From positions 802,004 to 866,003 of the forward strand of contig CAJINV010000012.1 in NCBI GenBank assembly GCA_905178155.1: a stretch of DNA of 64,000 nt, read 5' to 3'. Below are positions 11,001-21,622 of this stretch, in pieces (positions within the stretch are counted from its first letter, which is position 1; each line of letters opens with the position of its first letter). The position numbers were made by a program, and so were the translations under genes. The notes below the pieces were generated by a model, which had not been told where the DNA came from, did not search any database, and was given only the letters and a program-made list of their open reading frames with translations. The DNA is from Amoebophrya sp. A120 (lineage: Eukaryota; Sar; Dinophyceae; Syndiniales; Amoebophryaceae).

Positions 11001-14000
11001 AGGAAAAATCCCCCCTCCCCATATCAAAACGGAAATCTGTGATGCAGATTTGTGGTCACAAACCAGCTTTGTGATGCTAGAAGGCAAGAGATGCAGACTG
11101 CAGTGCTGTCTAGCGTGGGAAAGCCTTGCAGCTCCAGGATGACAGGAGGCAACTGGAAGTGTGAAACAGCATGACAGATTGCCTGCAATTTAGGCCGCAG
11201 CTTTGTCTCTTGGCCTTCTAGCAATACAAGTCGATTTGTGTACTCAAATACAGCATCACAAATTCGCGCATCTTCCGTTTCCGATATGGGGAGGGGGGAT
11301 TTTTCGTTTCAATACCAGATTTTCACGTTCGCGGCAATCCGACCGTGGACTTGCACGGCCAGTTCTAATATCAAATGTAAAAATGTCTGGGTCTGGAAGA
11401 ATCATGCTGTTTCTGCATGACACAGAAGGACTGGCATGGAAGCTCTAGCATCACAGGTTTCGAGAAGCTTCCGCAATGCCGAATCCGCATGACAAATCCT
11501 CCACTTTGGTGACAGAAGTGAGCAGCTTTTGCTGCCTATGCATCAGAGATTTTTGTGTGTTCTGAAATGCGCATCACAAGTTACATCCTTCCAGACCCAG
11601 ACACTTTTACACTTGATATCTAAGTAGTAAAGCGCCTTCTCCAAGTCATAGGGTCTGATCCGCAGGACGTTTGCCAATTTTTGCTCGTCGGATTGTTTGT
11701 CCGCCGCGTGATTCTTATCGTTGCTCGGGGTGCTCCCCACCGCAACAACTTCCCGCATGTACTCATCCGCAAGCATCAAAGCCGCGTTTCCATCCCCAAG
11801 ATCCGCGGCTACCTTCAAATATTCCCCCGCAGTCTGTCGCATGTGGGTATGACGTCGCGTCATGTCGTTTTTGTGGATCGGGTGGTAGTCGTTTTTGGAC
11901 AAGTATTTGTCGATGAGTTTTTTGTCGTCGTATTTGGTCGCGAAGACGTAGAACTGGCACATCGCGTAGGTCGAAATCACCTCGATGTTGTCGGATAATT
12001 CGATGTTTTTCGGGATAAACCGCGCGACTTTTCGGTCTTCATTGGCCCAAACAGGTTTCGTCCACCCCGCGCGGGTTTTGAAGTCCGGCATCGGGACCCC
12101 GTGCTCTTTTTCATATGCGTCGCCGTACAATAGAGGTGCTTGTTGCTCCACGATCGTGGCGCGGACGTCTTCTAATTCTTCGTCGGTCACGTCGAACTCC
12201 ACATCCAACACGTTCTTCACCTCGGCCATCAAGTCCACCCCTTTCGTAACGTCCCCGGCTTGCACGGCGATTAGCGCGAGTTGGTAGGTATGCACTGCAA
12301 ATATGTCTTGTCTGGGTCTGGAAGATTCCTAGATTTGTCATGCATATTAGACACGGCTCGAGACTCTGTGATGCATGGGCTGGAACAGGCCCTCTTACCT
12401 GTCGCGCAAAAACGCAGTCTGTCATGCGGAATACGCAGCAGGAGCAGCAGCACATATTTTTACCAGCCCATGCATTATTTTGTCATGCTTGGCTGCGTAT
12501 TGCAGTGCGCATACCGTTCAGCTGTAGCATTACAACTTTCCAGACCCAGACACATTTGCAATGCATAGTAGGTCGCCTGCCACGACCCCTTGGTGGCGGC
12601 CTCCGCGAACAGCTCGATGCCTTTCTCCTGGTCTTGTCTCATGCGGATGTGCTCCTGGGAAAGGCTCAGGTTGAGAAAGAAGAGGAAAAGCACGAGGATA
12701 ATTACGCAGATGACGGGGCAGTCCCGTTTTGTGAAGAGGGGTTTATTTGGTTGCTCGGCGCCGGTAGTGGGGCTTTGGCCGTCTGTAGTCTTGTTGATGC
12801 CGTCTTGGTCTTTCTCTTTATTCCCCGCACTACCTGCAGCAGTCTTCTTTTTGTCTTTATTCATGTCAGTCAGAACGAGTTTACTTTGTTCACCAGAGCT
12901 GCTACTTCCTACCGCAACAGCGTTTTTCCCGCCGTCTTCAGCAGAAGTTGCAGCAGCTCTCGGCGACTCTTTCGGGCTCGCGGTTTTGCTGTTCTTCCCA
13001 GAGGATCCCGTCGTCGATTCCTTCGATGTGGTTCTTCTGCTGTTCTTTTTCCCTTTCACTCCTGGCTCTGCACTGCTATCGGTTCCATCTTCTACTTTGT
13101 TCTTCGCCGATAAACCTCTCTTCCGACAAGCAAAACCGCAACAGCAGCAGAAGATTTTGCTACAACAACCTCGGCAGCAAACCCCGCGAAACAGTAAAGT
13201 GCAGAGAACAAGAAAAACGAGCAAAACCGCGCAGACGAAAGCGCCGCCGCCTAGAATTTCGTAATCGACCTGCAGTTGGGGCAACTGCCGGTCTCCGTAG
13301 AACAAAGCTTCCGCCGTTCGCTGCATGCCGTTCACGTCTCCCCGGAGCATCTGATCCCAATGGAAGATCGCCTCGTTGTTTTCCACAATGTTCTGCCACT
13401 CCATAAACTCCCGGGAAACCGGTTGCGGCACTGGGTTCTGCTCGTACTTCGACACCGCGTGCACAGCCGTAGAATGAACGAAATTCGACAAGGTGAAGGA
13501 TCTCGCCTTGGCATCAAAGTTTTTGCTCGCCTCTTTTTCTTATCAAATGTAAAAATGTCTGGGGCTGGAAGAATGCAACTTGTAATGCGTATTTCAGAAC
13601 ACAGAAAAGTCTCTCATGCATACGTAGCAAAAGCTGCCCACTTTCTGTCAGCAAAATAGGGGACTTGTCATGCGGATTCGGCATTGCGGAAGCTTCTCGA
13701 AACCTGTGATGCTAGAGCTTCCATGCCAGACCTTCTGTGTCATGCAAAAACAGCATGACTCTTCCAGACCCAGACATTTTTACATTTGATATTTCTCGTT
13801 TCTGCATGTTTTCCTTCTCCTCCGCACGCATGGCCGCGAGCTGGTTCTGATGACCTGTTCAAGCGTTACAATCTCAAACAACGTTGCAATAGAATCTGGA
13901 AATCTGGGATGCAAGAACTGCATGACCTAGCCAAATCTCATAGGACTGCGCATGACAAGTTCCGGAGTCCCAAACCGCACTACAATCTGGCTAAATTTGT

Positions 14001-16701
14001 ATTGCAGAAAGTGGAACGGTCTGCGAGTCTGTAATGCTCATGATGCAAGACCAATCCCAGACTCTATTGCAACGCTTGAGATTGTAACACCTGAGCGGGT
14101 TATAGTTCTTGATGTGGTTTTTCACGCTGTTTTGCGCTTCTGACTGCGGAAACCCGAAATGCTTGCAATTCTGCATCTTCTCCGGGTCGCGTTTGCTGTC
14201 GAAGAAACTGAAGTCTGGAGTAGTCTTGGAAGAAGTAGTACTGTCGGAGGACTGTGCCCATTTCGTCCCGTGTACTATCGTTTTGACCAAGTCTGTCGGC
14301 AACGCATCCCCCAAAGCGTGCTCATACGCCGAGCCAATCTGCAGCATCGCGTCGCCCTCGATCGACGGCCACTTCGTGATCTCCCCGTCGAGAATGATGT
14401 GTTTGCCCTTTTTAAATGGATTTGCTTTCTCATTGAGAAACTTCTCCTTCTGCTTCAGCGTTTGCCTTAATGGCTGCCCGAAGTGGATGTTGAGCAGGGT
14501 AGAAGTGGATTTATTGGGAAGTAGATCCTTGTAGTCCTCGTCGTCAGGGTTTGAAGATGTTGTGGTTCTTTTGTCCTCGCGAAAAATGTCGAAAATCGTA
14601 CTCCGGAACTCCACACTTTGAGGTGTCGAAGATGTTTTTGCCTTCTTCGAAGACGAAGTTGTTGTGCCAGTACTACCACCTCCAGCAGCTTTCTTGAAGA
14701 ACATCTTGGCGAACGCCGGTTTCGTTTCGAGCGACATAAACGCCAACCCGCCGAGGGACGAGTTTTCCATCATGGCAACGCCATAACCCGTTTGCTCAAG
14801 CACCGACACCCGTCCCTGCTGCGATAGCATTTTGGACAACAGGTCCGCGTCGCCAGATTCATCGTTTTCCCGGAGTTTAGTCGAAAGAACCCGGCGGGTC
14901 GAGTTCTTAGAGTTGGAATTTGTATTTATCATGCCAGTTTGTTCACTATCGAGCAAATTTTGCGGCATCTTCAACTTTTCCAAATACCCTTGCCGTTCCA
15001 ACGCGGACAGGAGAAACAAGCAGTCGCCAAACACATTCTGCTTCTCCGCACTTCCCTGGCCCGTCAGGGCCGACCACACTTTCTCTGTGTAGTCCGACTT
15101 TGTCGCCTGGTACTCGGAGTCAGCCACGGATTTGGAATATTTGAAATTCTCTTTCACGCACAACTGCAACTCCTTCACCGCCTCATTAATGTGGTAATAA
15201 ACCGAGTGCTGATTCACAAACCCGGAGCTGTATTTTGCCGAGGGACCAAACGCCGCTTTGGTCATTTTCTCCGTGAGCGATTCTTTAGCCAGACCCGTAT
15301 GGAAGTGTCAGAATCGAAATTGACAAAGTCGAAAATTTTGTGATGCATAAAATGCAAGGCACGAAGCGACTGTCTTGCAGGGATTGCAAGTAAGGCCGAT
15401 TGTGAGCCTGTTTCGGCTTTGGGATAGAGCTGCTAAAAAGCATAACAAACTGGATTATGATGACGCCCAAATTTGTCATGCGCCACTTAGAAATTGGGCT
15501 TCCAACTGGTATCGGATTTATGCATCACAAATTTTTCAACTCTTTGTCAATTTATTTTAATCCTGACACTTCCATAACCCGTCACCTCATCGTAATTGTC
15601 CAAGTAGTCTCGCTGCTTGGAGGTTTTCTTGTTCTCAACGGTATTCCCTGAAAATTAACCATCCCCATCCATTTTTTGCATGACAAACACAGAACTTCCT
15701 TCATTTTTTGCATGACAAATTTCTAGATGGGGATGGTTGATTTTCAGCGAATAAACGGATGAATCAGCTGTACTGTCAGAAGCAGCTGACGATTTTGACT
15801 TTGACCTTTTGTTCTTATCCACATGTGGCGGAATCAGGTCCAATACGCCGGACAAGTGGACCACTGCGCGCCAGAAGCGGTTGGTGATCGCGTTGAAATC
15901 AAAGGTGTCCGTTTCCGCACGGACGAAGGGAAGAAGTTGCTCCGGGACGAGGTCCCGGGACGTGTCTAGCTTGATGTTGGTCTCAATCACGACAGCGCCA
16001 AGCTGGTTGCCGCCGACTTCCACACTGTACTGTGGCATGGTTCGTTGGTTCTTGTGGAAGACTAAATGGACTTTTTTTATCTGAACAATGCTTCAGAAAG
16101 GGGGGTCGAAGATGTTGTAATTGATTCGGTCCTAGCTGTGTAACGATGTGATGTTCTAAAGTCGTAGGAAACTTGATATTATGCTGACAGCACAGGCGAC
16201 ATCAGCTGCTTCTTGGAAGCCAACAACAGACTAAGATTGCACTTTTTTTTGGTTGGAGTCAGGTGTAGTCCTAGTTCACTACTGCGCGTAGAACATACTA
16301 GCTAACGATCATGCAGCAGGTCCTACTTAGTTGTGGCAAACAAGAGCGGGAAGAACAAGGCCTTGCGTCAATAGAGAAATGAGGCTTAGCAAGTAGAACC
16401 ACAGATGTTGATCAAGTTGAATCATGGGAGATCTCTGTTTTAGTCTTTCCCGTTGTCCTTCCGCGGGGGGAAAACAACATAAAAACCGGGGACGAGCAGC
16501 TTAAAAATGTAAATGGGGGGGAACTGGAAAAACAAAAAAGCACAACTTTAAAAAATCCGCAAAATTCAAATTGAAAAGTAGATGATCTACCTGGCGTTCC
16601 TTGTTGTCTCCTTGCGTAAAAAGATCTGCAAGCGATGAACAAACTATAGTGCGCGAGGACATCAACTGAAAAACAACAACGCTAATCATGATCCGCTGCA
16701 C
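8035..16701 (-). CDS. SEL1L/Hrd3-like Sel1-repeat membrane protein
   Basis: Likely ER membrane partner of the Hrd1 ubiquitin ligase in ER-associated degradation. Exons on minus: 16591-16701, 15754-16080, 15577-15641, 14105-15297, 13792-13848, 12568-13540, 11619-12288, 11315-11368, 9879-10993, 9373-9645, 9163-9219, 8035-8838. Subtracting ten 5-bp flank copies gives 1883 codons, an exact frame. Exon 1 encodes a likely signal peptide (MQRIMISVVVFQLMSS...) and joins by a GT-AG intron (16081-16590) to IKKVHLVFHKNQRTMPQYS. Sel1-type helices appear as EKGIELFAEAATKGSW, AGEYLKVAADLGDGNAALM, ALVYGLIAETGHELAARSA and NRDKAAENYEKAGLFGHSA. A C-terminal TM (ETAVRLSILGTVIGWIFVVW) and charged tail match SEL1L topology. 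At about 1880 aa it is far longer than SEL1L and has two extra hydrophobic segments (about 13210-13260 and 12680-12720). The family call rests on Sel1 repeats and topology; ERAD function is inference. Confidence 0.72.
8839..9162. mobile_element. Introner, family F
   Basis: Ends TATTAAGAGGAAAAATCCCC and TATCAAAAGTAGGAAAAATC in inverse orientation; flanks TCGGG. Removal joins KKELP to DSLFRQLKF in the SEL1L-like protein. Confidence 0.9.
9220..9372. mobile_element. Introner, family B
   Basis: Flanks TTCTC/TCCTC. Left end begins CATCC instead of TATCC. Removal gives EIAKRIVYCNELKAKYS in frame. Confidence 0.87.
9646..9878. mobile_element. Introner, family C
   Basis: Flanks CTATT/CCATT. Removal of the element plus the downstream flank copy gives QVEEWAEEEEKRLKK; keeping the other copy would create a stop, so the spliced product uses the 5' exon copy. 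Confidence 0.87.
10994..11314. mobile_element. Introner, family F
   Basis: Ends TATCGACAGGAAAAATCCCC and TATTGAAACGAAAAATCCCC inverted; flanks CCAGA. Removal gives NVKIWKALLLLHSYQ. Confidence 0.92.
11369..11618. mobile_element. Introner, family A
   Basis: Flanks TCTAA. Removal gives EKALYYLELAVQVHGRI, a Sel1-type helix. Body similar to copies at 13541, 37400 and 45436. Confidence 0.92.
12289..12567. mobile_element. Introner, family A
   Basis: Flanks GTAGG; ends TATGCACTGCAAATATGTCT-like. Removal gives KGSWQATYQLALIAVQAG. Confidence 0.92.
13541..13791. mobile_element. Introner, family A
   Basis: Flanks TTTCT. Removal gives QKREKEASKNFDAKARSF in the SEL1L-like protein. Confidence 0.92.
13849..14104. 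mobile_element. Introner, family I
   Basis: TIR TATAACCCGCTCAGGTGTTA, then a TACAATCTCAA-type stretch, at both ends; right flank GTTCT matches left flank GTTCT. Removal gives NHIKNQLAAMRAEEKEN. Confidence 0.88.
15298..15576. mobile_element. Introner, family G
   Basis: TIR TATGGAAGTGTCAGAATCGA, flanks ACCCG. Removal gives DEVTGLAKESLTEKM in frame. Confidence 0.92.
15642..15753. mobile_element. Introner, family H (short)
   Basis: Only 112 bp. Ends TATTCCCTGAAAATTAACCA and its inverse, flanks AACGG. Interior holds TTTTTTGCATGACAAAC twice. Removal gives DSSVENKKTSKQRDY. Confidence 0.9.
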
Positions 16702-17653
16702 GACGTCCTGTTCGTTGCAAGATCCACGCTTTTTTTTCTTTCTCTATTCACCAAGAAGCTACGCAAGAATTCTCTTTATTCATCTCTCCAACCTCAAGAA
16801 GGTCGCATGGGACCGACTACTGCTCGTTAGTATCTCATTCCACAGCTCGAGCTCTCATCTCTCGACGAACGTGCTAAAAGTAAAACTTCTCTACTAAAGG
16901 ACCTAAATCAAAAAGAGCGAGGTAACAAAATAAAACAAGAGGGCCTCGGGGGACCTCTTGTCCGCCCGGCCGGGTGGACAAGAGGTCCCCCCCTTTCGCT
17001 GCCGGAGCGGCTGGCTCGCAGAAGTCCCCCCCCGCGTCGCCGCGTCGGCTCCCACCGCCGCCGTCGTCGTATCGGCCCCCGCTACTACCGCGGTACTCAT
17101 CTACACTTGTGGAAAGCATATAGCCGCCACCCAGCGAGCGGCGGACGACGACGGCGGCGGTGGGAGCCGACGCGGCGACGCGGGGGGGGACTTCTGCGAG
17201 CCAGCCGCTCCGGCAGCGACAGGGGGGGACCTCTTGTCCACCCGGCCGGGCGGACAAGAGGTCCCCCGAGGCCCTCTTGTTTTATTTTGTTACCTCGCTC
17301 AAATAAAAGCTAGTGAAAATAAGTCTCATGATTTTCCTTTCTGTGCTGTTCTTTCAGCCTGTGACAGGGCTTGTTGCTTAGTAGTAGGTAGGGTCCTTTT
17401 GTTAAAAGATCACAGCACTGATGAGAGATTCAAATGATCAGCTACTAGTGCCGCAGGGGGAGCTGCCAAATTGTAGATCTTCAAGTACAGTGTCAATAAC
17501 AATAGCTGAAGATGCTTCACGAAAATAGATTGGAGTTCCTCGAAGTAAACTGTGTACTAGTCCTCTAAAAAGGATAAACACCAAAGACTCCAGAACAACA
17601 TTCCATGTAATCATGCGCACCTTCGACGATATTTATTCCTCTACTAAAGCTTC
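16702..17653. other. Intergenic region
   Basis: Between the SEL1L-like gene (5' end) and the histone deacetylase gene (3' end). Holds the palindrome at 16915-17300; nothing else supported. Confidence 0.5.
16915..17300. repeat. Large palindromic element
   Basis: Arms 16915 to about 17070 and about 17145-17300 are near-perfect inverse complements, starting GAGCGAGGTAACAAAATAAA and ending with its inverse; about 75 bp of spacer. Each arm contains a smaller palindrome (GGACCTCTTGTCCGCCCGGC region). GC-rich, no coding evidence. Would form a very long hairpin; could be a foldback transposon. Confidence 0.85.
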
Positions 17654-20621
17654 TCACTTTTCCATCACCGACACCGGCGGCGCCGGCCCACAAAACGTTT
17701 CGTACAGCACTTCAAAGGTGGCAAAATGGATATCCGCCACATCTTTCACATCCATCGCGTAGCCCCCCGCCAAAACCACAGCGACCGGGATCTTCTGCTC
17801 CCTGCAGAATTCAAACACAAGTCTATCCCGTTTTTTCAGCCCCTGTTTCGTGATCTTCAGCCCACCCAGCGTATCTCGCTCGTACGGGTTCGCACCGGCG
17901 ACGTAGACCAGCAGCGAGGGTCGTCCTCGCGGTTCATCTCCAGAAGAACTTCTACCAGCACCGTTGTTCTGTTGAGATGTTGACAAGGGCTGCTGCAACA
18001 AGGTCGCGGTCTTTCTTATCTGCCAGGGGAAGAGAGTGTTCGTTCGGATCTGGTGTTTCAATTCCGTGAGCTGGTTTTGGACAATTTTCAAGTATTCTTC
18101 GTCCTGCATGGATGTTCTTAGTTCCACATCCACAGTGCTGGGCGGGCGCCAGTGGGGAAAATTTTGGTTTTCGTGAAGGGAAATGGTCATCACGTAGGGG
18201 TTATGCAATGTAAATTTCCCGTACATGTACAAAATGCATGACAAATTTCGCTAACTTGCAGTGTGCAACTTGTCATGCTAGACTAGGATTGAAGGCAAGT
18301 TTTGTCATGCAGAGACTGCATTTGTACGTGTACGGGAAATATACTGTGGATAGGGGTGGTCGATGACGTCCACCGGCAAATTTTCGTCGTACATCCACTG
18401 GGAAAGGAGCGGATTCTTGTGTTATGCAAGAAAAAAACTGTGTAAGTGTAAATTTGTGTTGCAGAACATGCAACAGAGTTGCGCCTGTCATGCCAGACAG
18501 CCATGAAGTCCTCTTTTCATGTGTGTTTTCCCTTACAAGCCACGCATGACAGGTTTTCTCTGTCATGTAGAGCAAATTTGTGATGCTGTTTCTCAAAGAA
18601 AGTTACACTTACACACTCTTTTTCTTGGATATGTGTACCGGGGGCTTTAAGGAGATCACCTTCATATTAGCACCAATCGTCCTGGAGGGATCGTTCGAGT
18701 TCTTGTTCGCCGCTTTTTTCGTTTCTTGGAGTTGTTGCTCTTCTTGCTGCGTCGGATGAGGGGATCCGGCGACCAGAAACTCGTTCGGGGCTACTCCTAC
18801 TTGGGCGATTTCAAGCCTTTGATACAGGTGGTCGATGACGAAATCATTTTCGTTGCTCGTCGTTGTTCCATCGGAGAAATTTGCCCAATTGTTCGCTGAT
18901 AAGACTTCCCGGTATTTCACTCCGGTCTTGTCTTCATGATCCAAAACGCTGTACACGTAACCGTCCTTGTATTTTTTCCCCTGACTAGTTGTCATGCTGG
19001 TGCCGTCAAGATGATGACCGTTGTTGTTGTGCATCTTCATCTTCTTCGCTCCATGAAGATTTTCATTGCCAACCGCATTCCCCCCGCCAGGAGCAGCTGT
19101 GCCTGTAATATGATCGTGGAAAGCGAACTTCTGCCGGTAACAAGGTGGGAATATGAAAGCCTCAGGCTGGAAATCCTCAAAATGAAAATAATTTGTAATG
19201 CAAAAAAACGACTTCAGTTGGCGCACCATTTGCATTTCTAGTCGGCACATGACAAATTTCCCGGGCACTCAAAACGTGTCTGTCATGCTAGTTAGGCAAA
19301 GGAGTGCCCTTCTCTCATGCTAATCAGCAGCCCAATTCTGAACCCGTAGAGGCACAATAGCCGGCCTCCATTGCGTTCTCTGCAATGCAGTCTTTCTGGT
19401 GTCGCATTTCATGCGTCACAAATCATTTCCACTTTGAGGATTTCCATTCTGAGGGCGTCATAGGGAAAAAGGCGCTCGTCCCGTTTCCCTGGTGCACATC
19501 GCAATCGAAGACCACCGCTCCGTGCGGCAACTTCCCTTCGCTGCGCAGAATTTGTAACGCGATCGCCACGTCGTTTAGAACGCAGTACCCCTCGCCCCAA
19601 AACGGAGCCGCGTGGTGACTACCCCCGCCGATGTTGAAGCCGATAGCGGGTTTCATCGGCTTTTCCTCTTTGTCGTTTGGTGCATCGCCGCCAAAAATGG
19701 TAGTTCTTGCGTCGCCCGCGCAAAAGTAAGAATTCAGCGCATCCTCACAAGCCGCAAGCGTGCCGGCGCAGTCTTTCATCTCGTTTCGCCACACGGTCTC
19801 ATCGCAGGGCACCTCGAACTCCTTCACTGCGGCGAGTGGGTCGGAAAAGTACTGCTTTTCCACCCGGTTGAGAAAGGTGCTTGTGTGCAAGTTTGGGATC
19901 GCTCTTTCCACCCTCTGGAGAAACGTGGAGGGACGTGTGGTCGTGGAAGCTGCGGGGCCTGGAACAAATTCTTGTGCTGTGCCTGTGGTCCCAGAACTTG
20001 AACTGCTGCTGGTGATTCTACTTGTTGTGTCCCCCACGGGGGCCCCAGCTAGTTGCATATAATCTTCGGAGGTGGCGGACGAGGACGACGAGGGGACAAC
20101 TTCTACTGTCGGGTCCAGAATATCCACCAGGCTCGGACCGAGTCGAATAAGCGTATTTCTAGAAGTACCTGCGTCCTCGCTCCTTTCATCGGCCTTCTGC
20201 CTGCTCGTGGTCACACAACCATACTTCTCTTTGATCCAATCGTGCAATAAAACATGTTTGTTCATTATCGCAACAAAAAAGTGTTACAGTTACACATTGT
20301 GTTGCAGGCCAAGCAAGACAGACAAGCTCTGTCATACCGGATACGCCTAGAAGCCTCGTTTCAGAGGTGTTTTCCCGTAGGATTTCTGCATTAATACAAG
20401 TTTTCTCTCTCATGCAGACAAATTTGTGTTGCTGAATTGACTACAAATGTGTAACTGTAACACTTTTTACCTGTGATATTCATGTTGAATCGTTGCCCTT
20501 CCCAATAGTTTTCCGGCCGGGGGAAGTAGCGGACGGTGGGCTTCTTGATGTTGTGATCCATCTTTATTTCGTGCCGCATTTTATTTTCCTGCTCGCCGGC
20601 CCTGCGGTCGAAATTGTTCAT
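17654..20621 (-). CDS. Histone deacetylase (bacterial/class IV-like amidohydrolase type)
   Basis: Zn-dependent deacetylase of the arginase/deacetylase fold. Exons on minus: 20479-20621, 19463-20265, 18632-19151, 18353-18422, 17654-18201; after removing four 5-bp flank copies there are 688 codons. Motifs in order: WEGQRFNMNKHVLLHDWI (N-terminal substrate loop), IGFNIGGGSHHA (catalytic His pair), GEGYCVLNDVAIAL, VVFDCDVHQGNGTSAFF (Asp and His zinc ligands), DHPYVMTISLHENQNFP, LLVYVAGANPYERDTLGG and VAVVLAGGY (catalytic Tyr). The third zinc ligand, usually Asp in GADP or GVDP, is Asn in GANP. Low-complexity Ser/Thr and Asn-rich inserts lengthen the protein. An exon with EQDYIKN continues upstream to a likely acceptor at 20644, so a further 5' exon may exist; Met at 20621 is the first ATG available. 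Family assignment is firm; the histone substrate is inferred. Confidence 0.88.
18202..18352. mobile_element. Introner, family D
   Basis: TIR TATGCAATGTAAATTTCCCG, flanks GGGGT. Removal gives DVIDHPYVMTISLHEN in the deacetylase. Confidence 0.92.
18423..18631. mobile_element. Introner, family E
   Basis: TIR TATGCAAGAAAAAAACTGTG, flanks TGTGT. Removal gives LKPPVHKNPLLSQWMYD in frame. Confidence 0.92.
19152..19462. mobile_element. Introner, family J
   Basis: TIR TATGAAAGCCTCAGGCTGGA, flanks GGGAA. Removal gives GNGTSAFFPPCYRQKF, right after the zinc-ligand motif. Confidence 0.92.
20266..20478. mobile_element. Introner, family E
   Basis: Ends TATCGCAACAAAAAAGTGTT and TATCACAGGTAAAAAGTGTT inverted; flanks TTCAT. 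Removal gives GQRFNMNKHVLLHDWI. Confidence 0.9.
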
Positions 20622-20643
20622 GTTTTTGATGTAGTCCTGTTCC

Positions 20644-21622
20644 CTGGAGAAAATAAAGGGTAAAGGTTGCTCCTTGAGATGAATAAATACTGGGACGATG
20701 CTGGAGGTGGTCTTCTACTTGTAAAAAAGCTGTCATCACATACCAGTTGAACAAGAAATACTAGTTCCTCCTGAAGCTGACCTTGCTAAGTATTTTTCAA
20801 AAAATCCTCAGAAGCAGATTAATGTAGTGCACAGCAAGTGCAGTAATTCTATCACTATCTAAATCCTCACGCACGAATTATTTTTTCGTTCAGCTGTTCT
20901 CGACAGACACCACATTACACTAGCTGAACTTATTGGGTCTTAATGTTACTAGTGTGCCTGCTCTGCTAGAGATCCTCGCCATCGCCTTCCCCAACCAGGA
21001 CGAAAAAAAATTGAAATACGATCATGTATAGGACGAGCGAATGGAGGTGTGCTCCCGCGTGTCGTGGATTTCCTTTTCCACTCTTGTTCTTTGAAACAAA
21101 AAAATAACCATGTAGAGAGCTGATCCGATCGCCGCGGCAACGCAACCACAGGAGCCAGATCCGTCGTTAGTACGTCCAAATGATATAGGACATACGTGGC
21201 TGTGTGTTCTGGTACAGCTGTAGATCAACATAGTAGATGTAGATCCTGATCCTGTGGTAGATCCGCCGCAATAACATCATGATCGTCCTCGTCATCCAAT
21301 TGAGCGCTACCACTGAACCACAGGAACAAACACCCTGTCCCTTCCATTGGTTCGAGCGAGAGTCCAGCCTCGCATCTTCGCGGCCGCGTTTGCACTTGCT
21401 AGCTGATACTGATTTTATTTTCACTTTCATGGAAACCTTACAATTTCCTCTTTCATCAATATCATAAATTTCGGAAAAAAAAATGCGTATGAAGATCATC
21501 CGCATGGTGAAAGAGCGCGAGTTTGTTCATCTCAGGGTGAAACTAAGGGGAGACGGTGAATACGAAACTTTAACTTTCATTCTGCTTCACCATGCAATTC
21601 AAAAACTACATCGCGTGACTTT
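20644..21622. other. Gene-free or unresolved 5' exon region
   Basis: Upstream of the deacetylase; a first deacetylase exon may lie here but none could be fixed. Otherwise only short ORFs. Confidence 0.4.

Noticed and set aside
12340-13264. Long plus-strand ORFs over the SEL1L-like exons (also 8111-8701)
   Set aside because: Antisense to a well-supported exon; composition mirrors the low-complexity coding strand and no motif appears.
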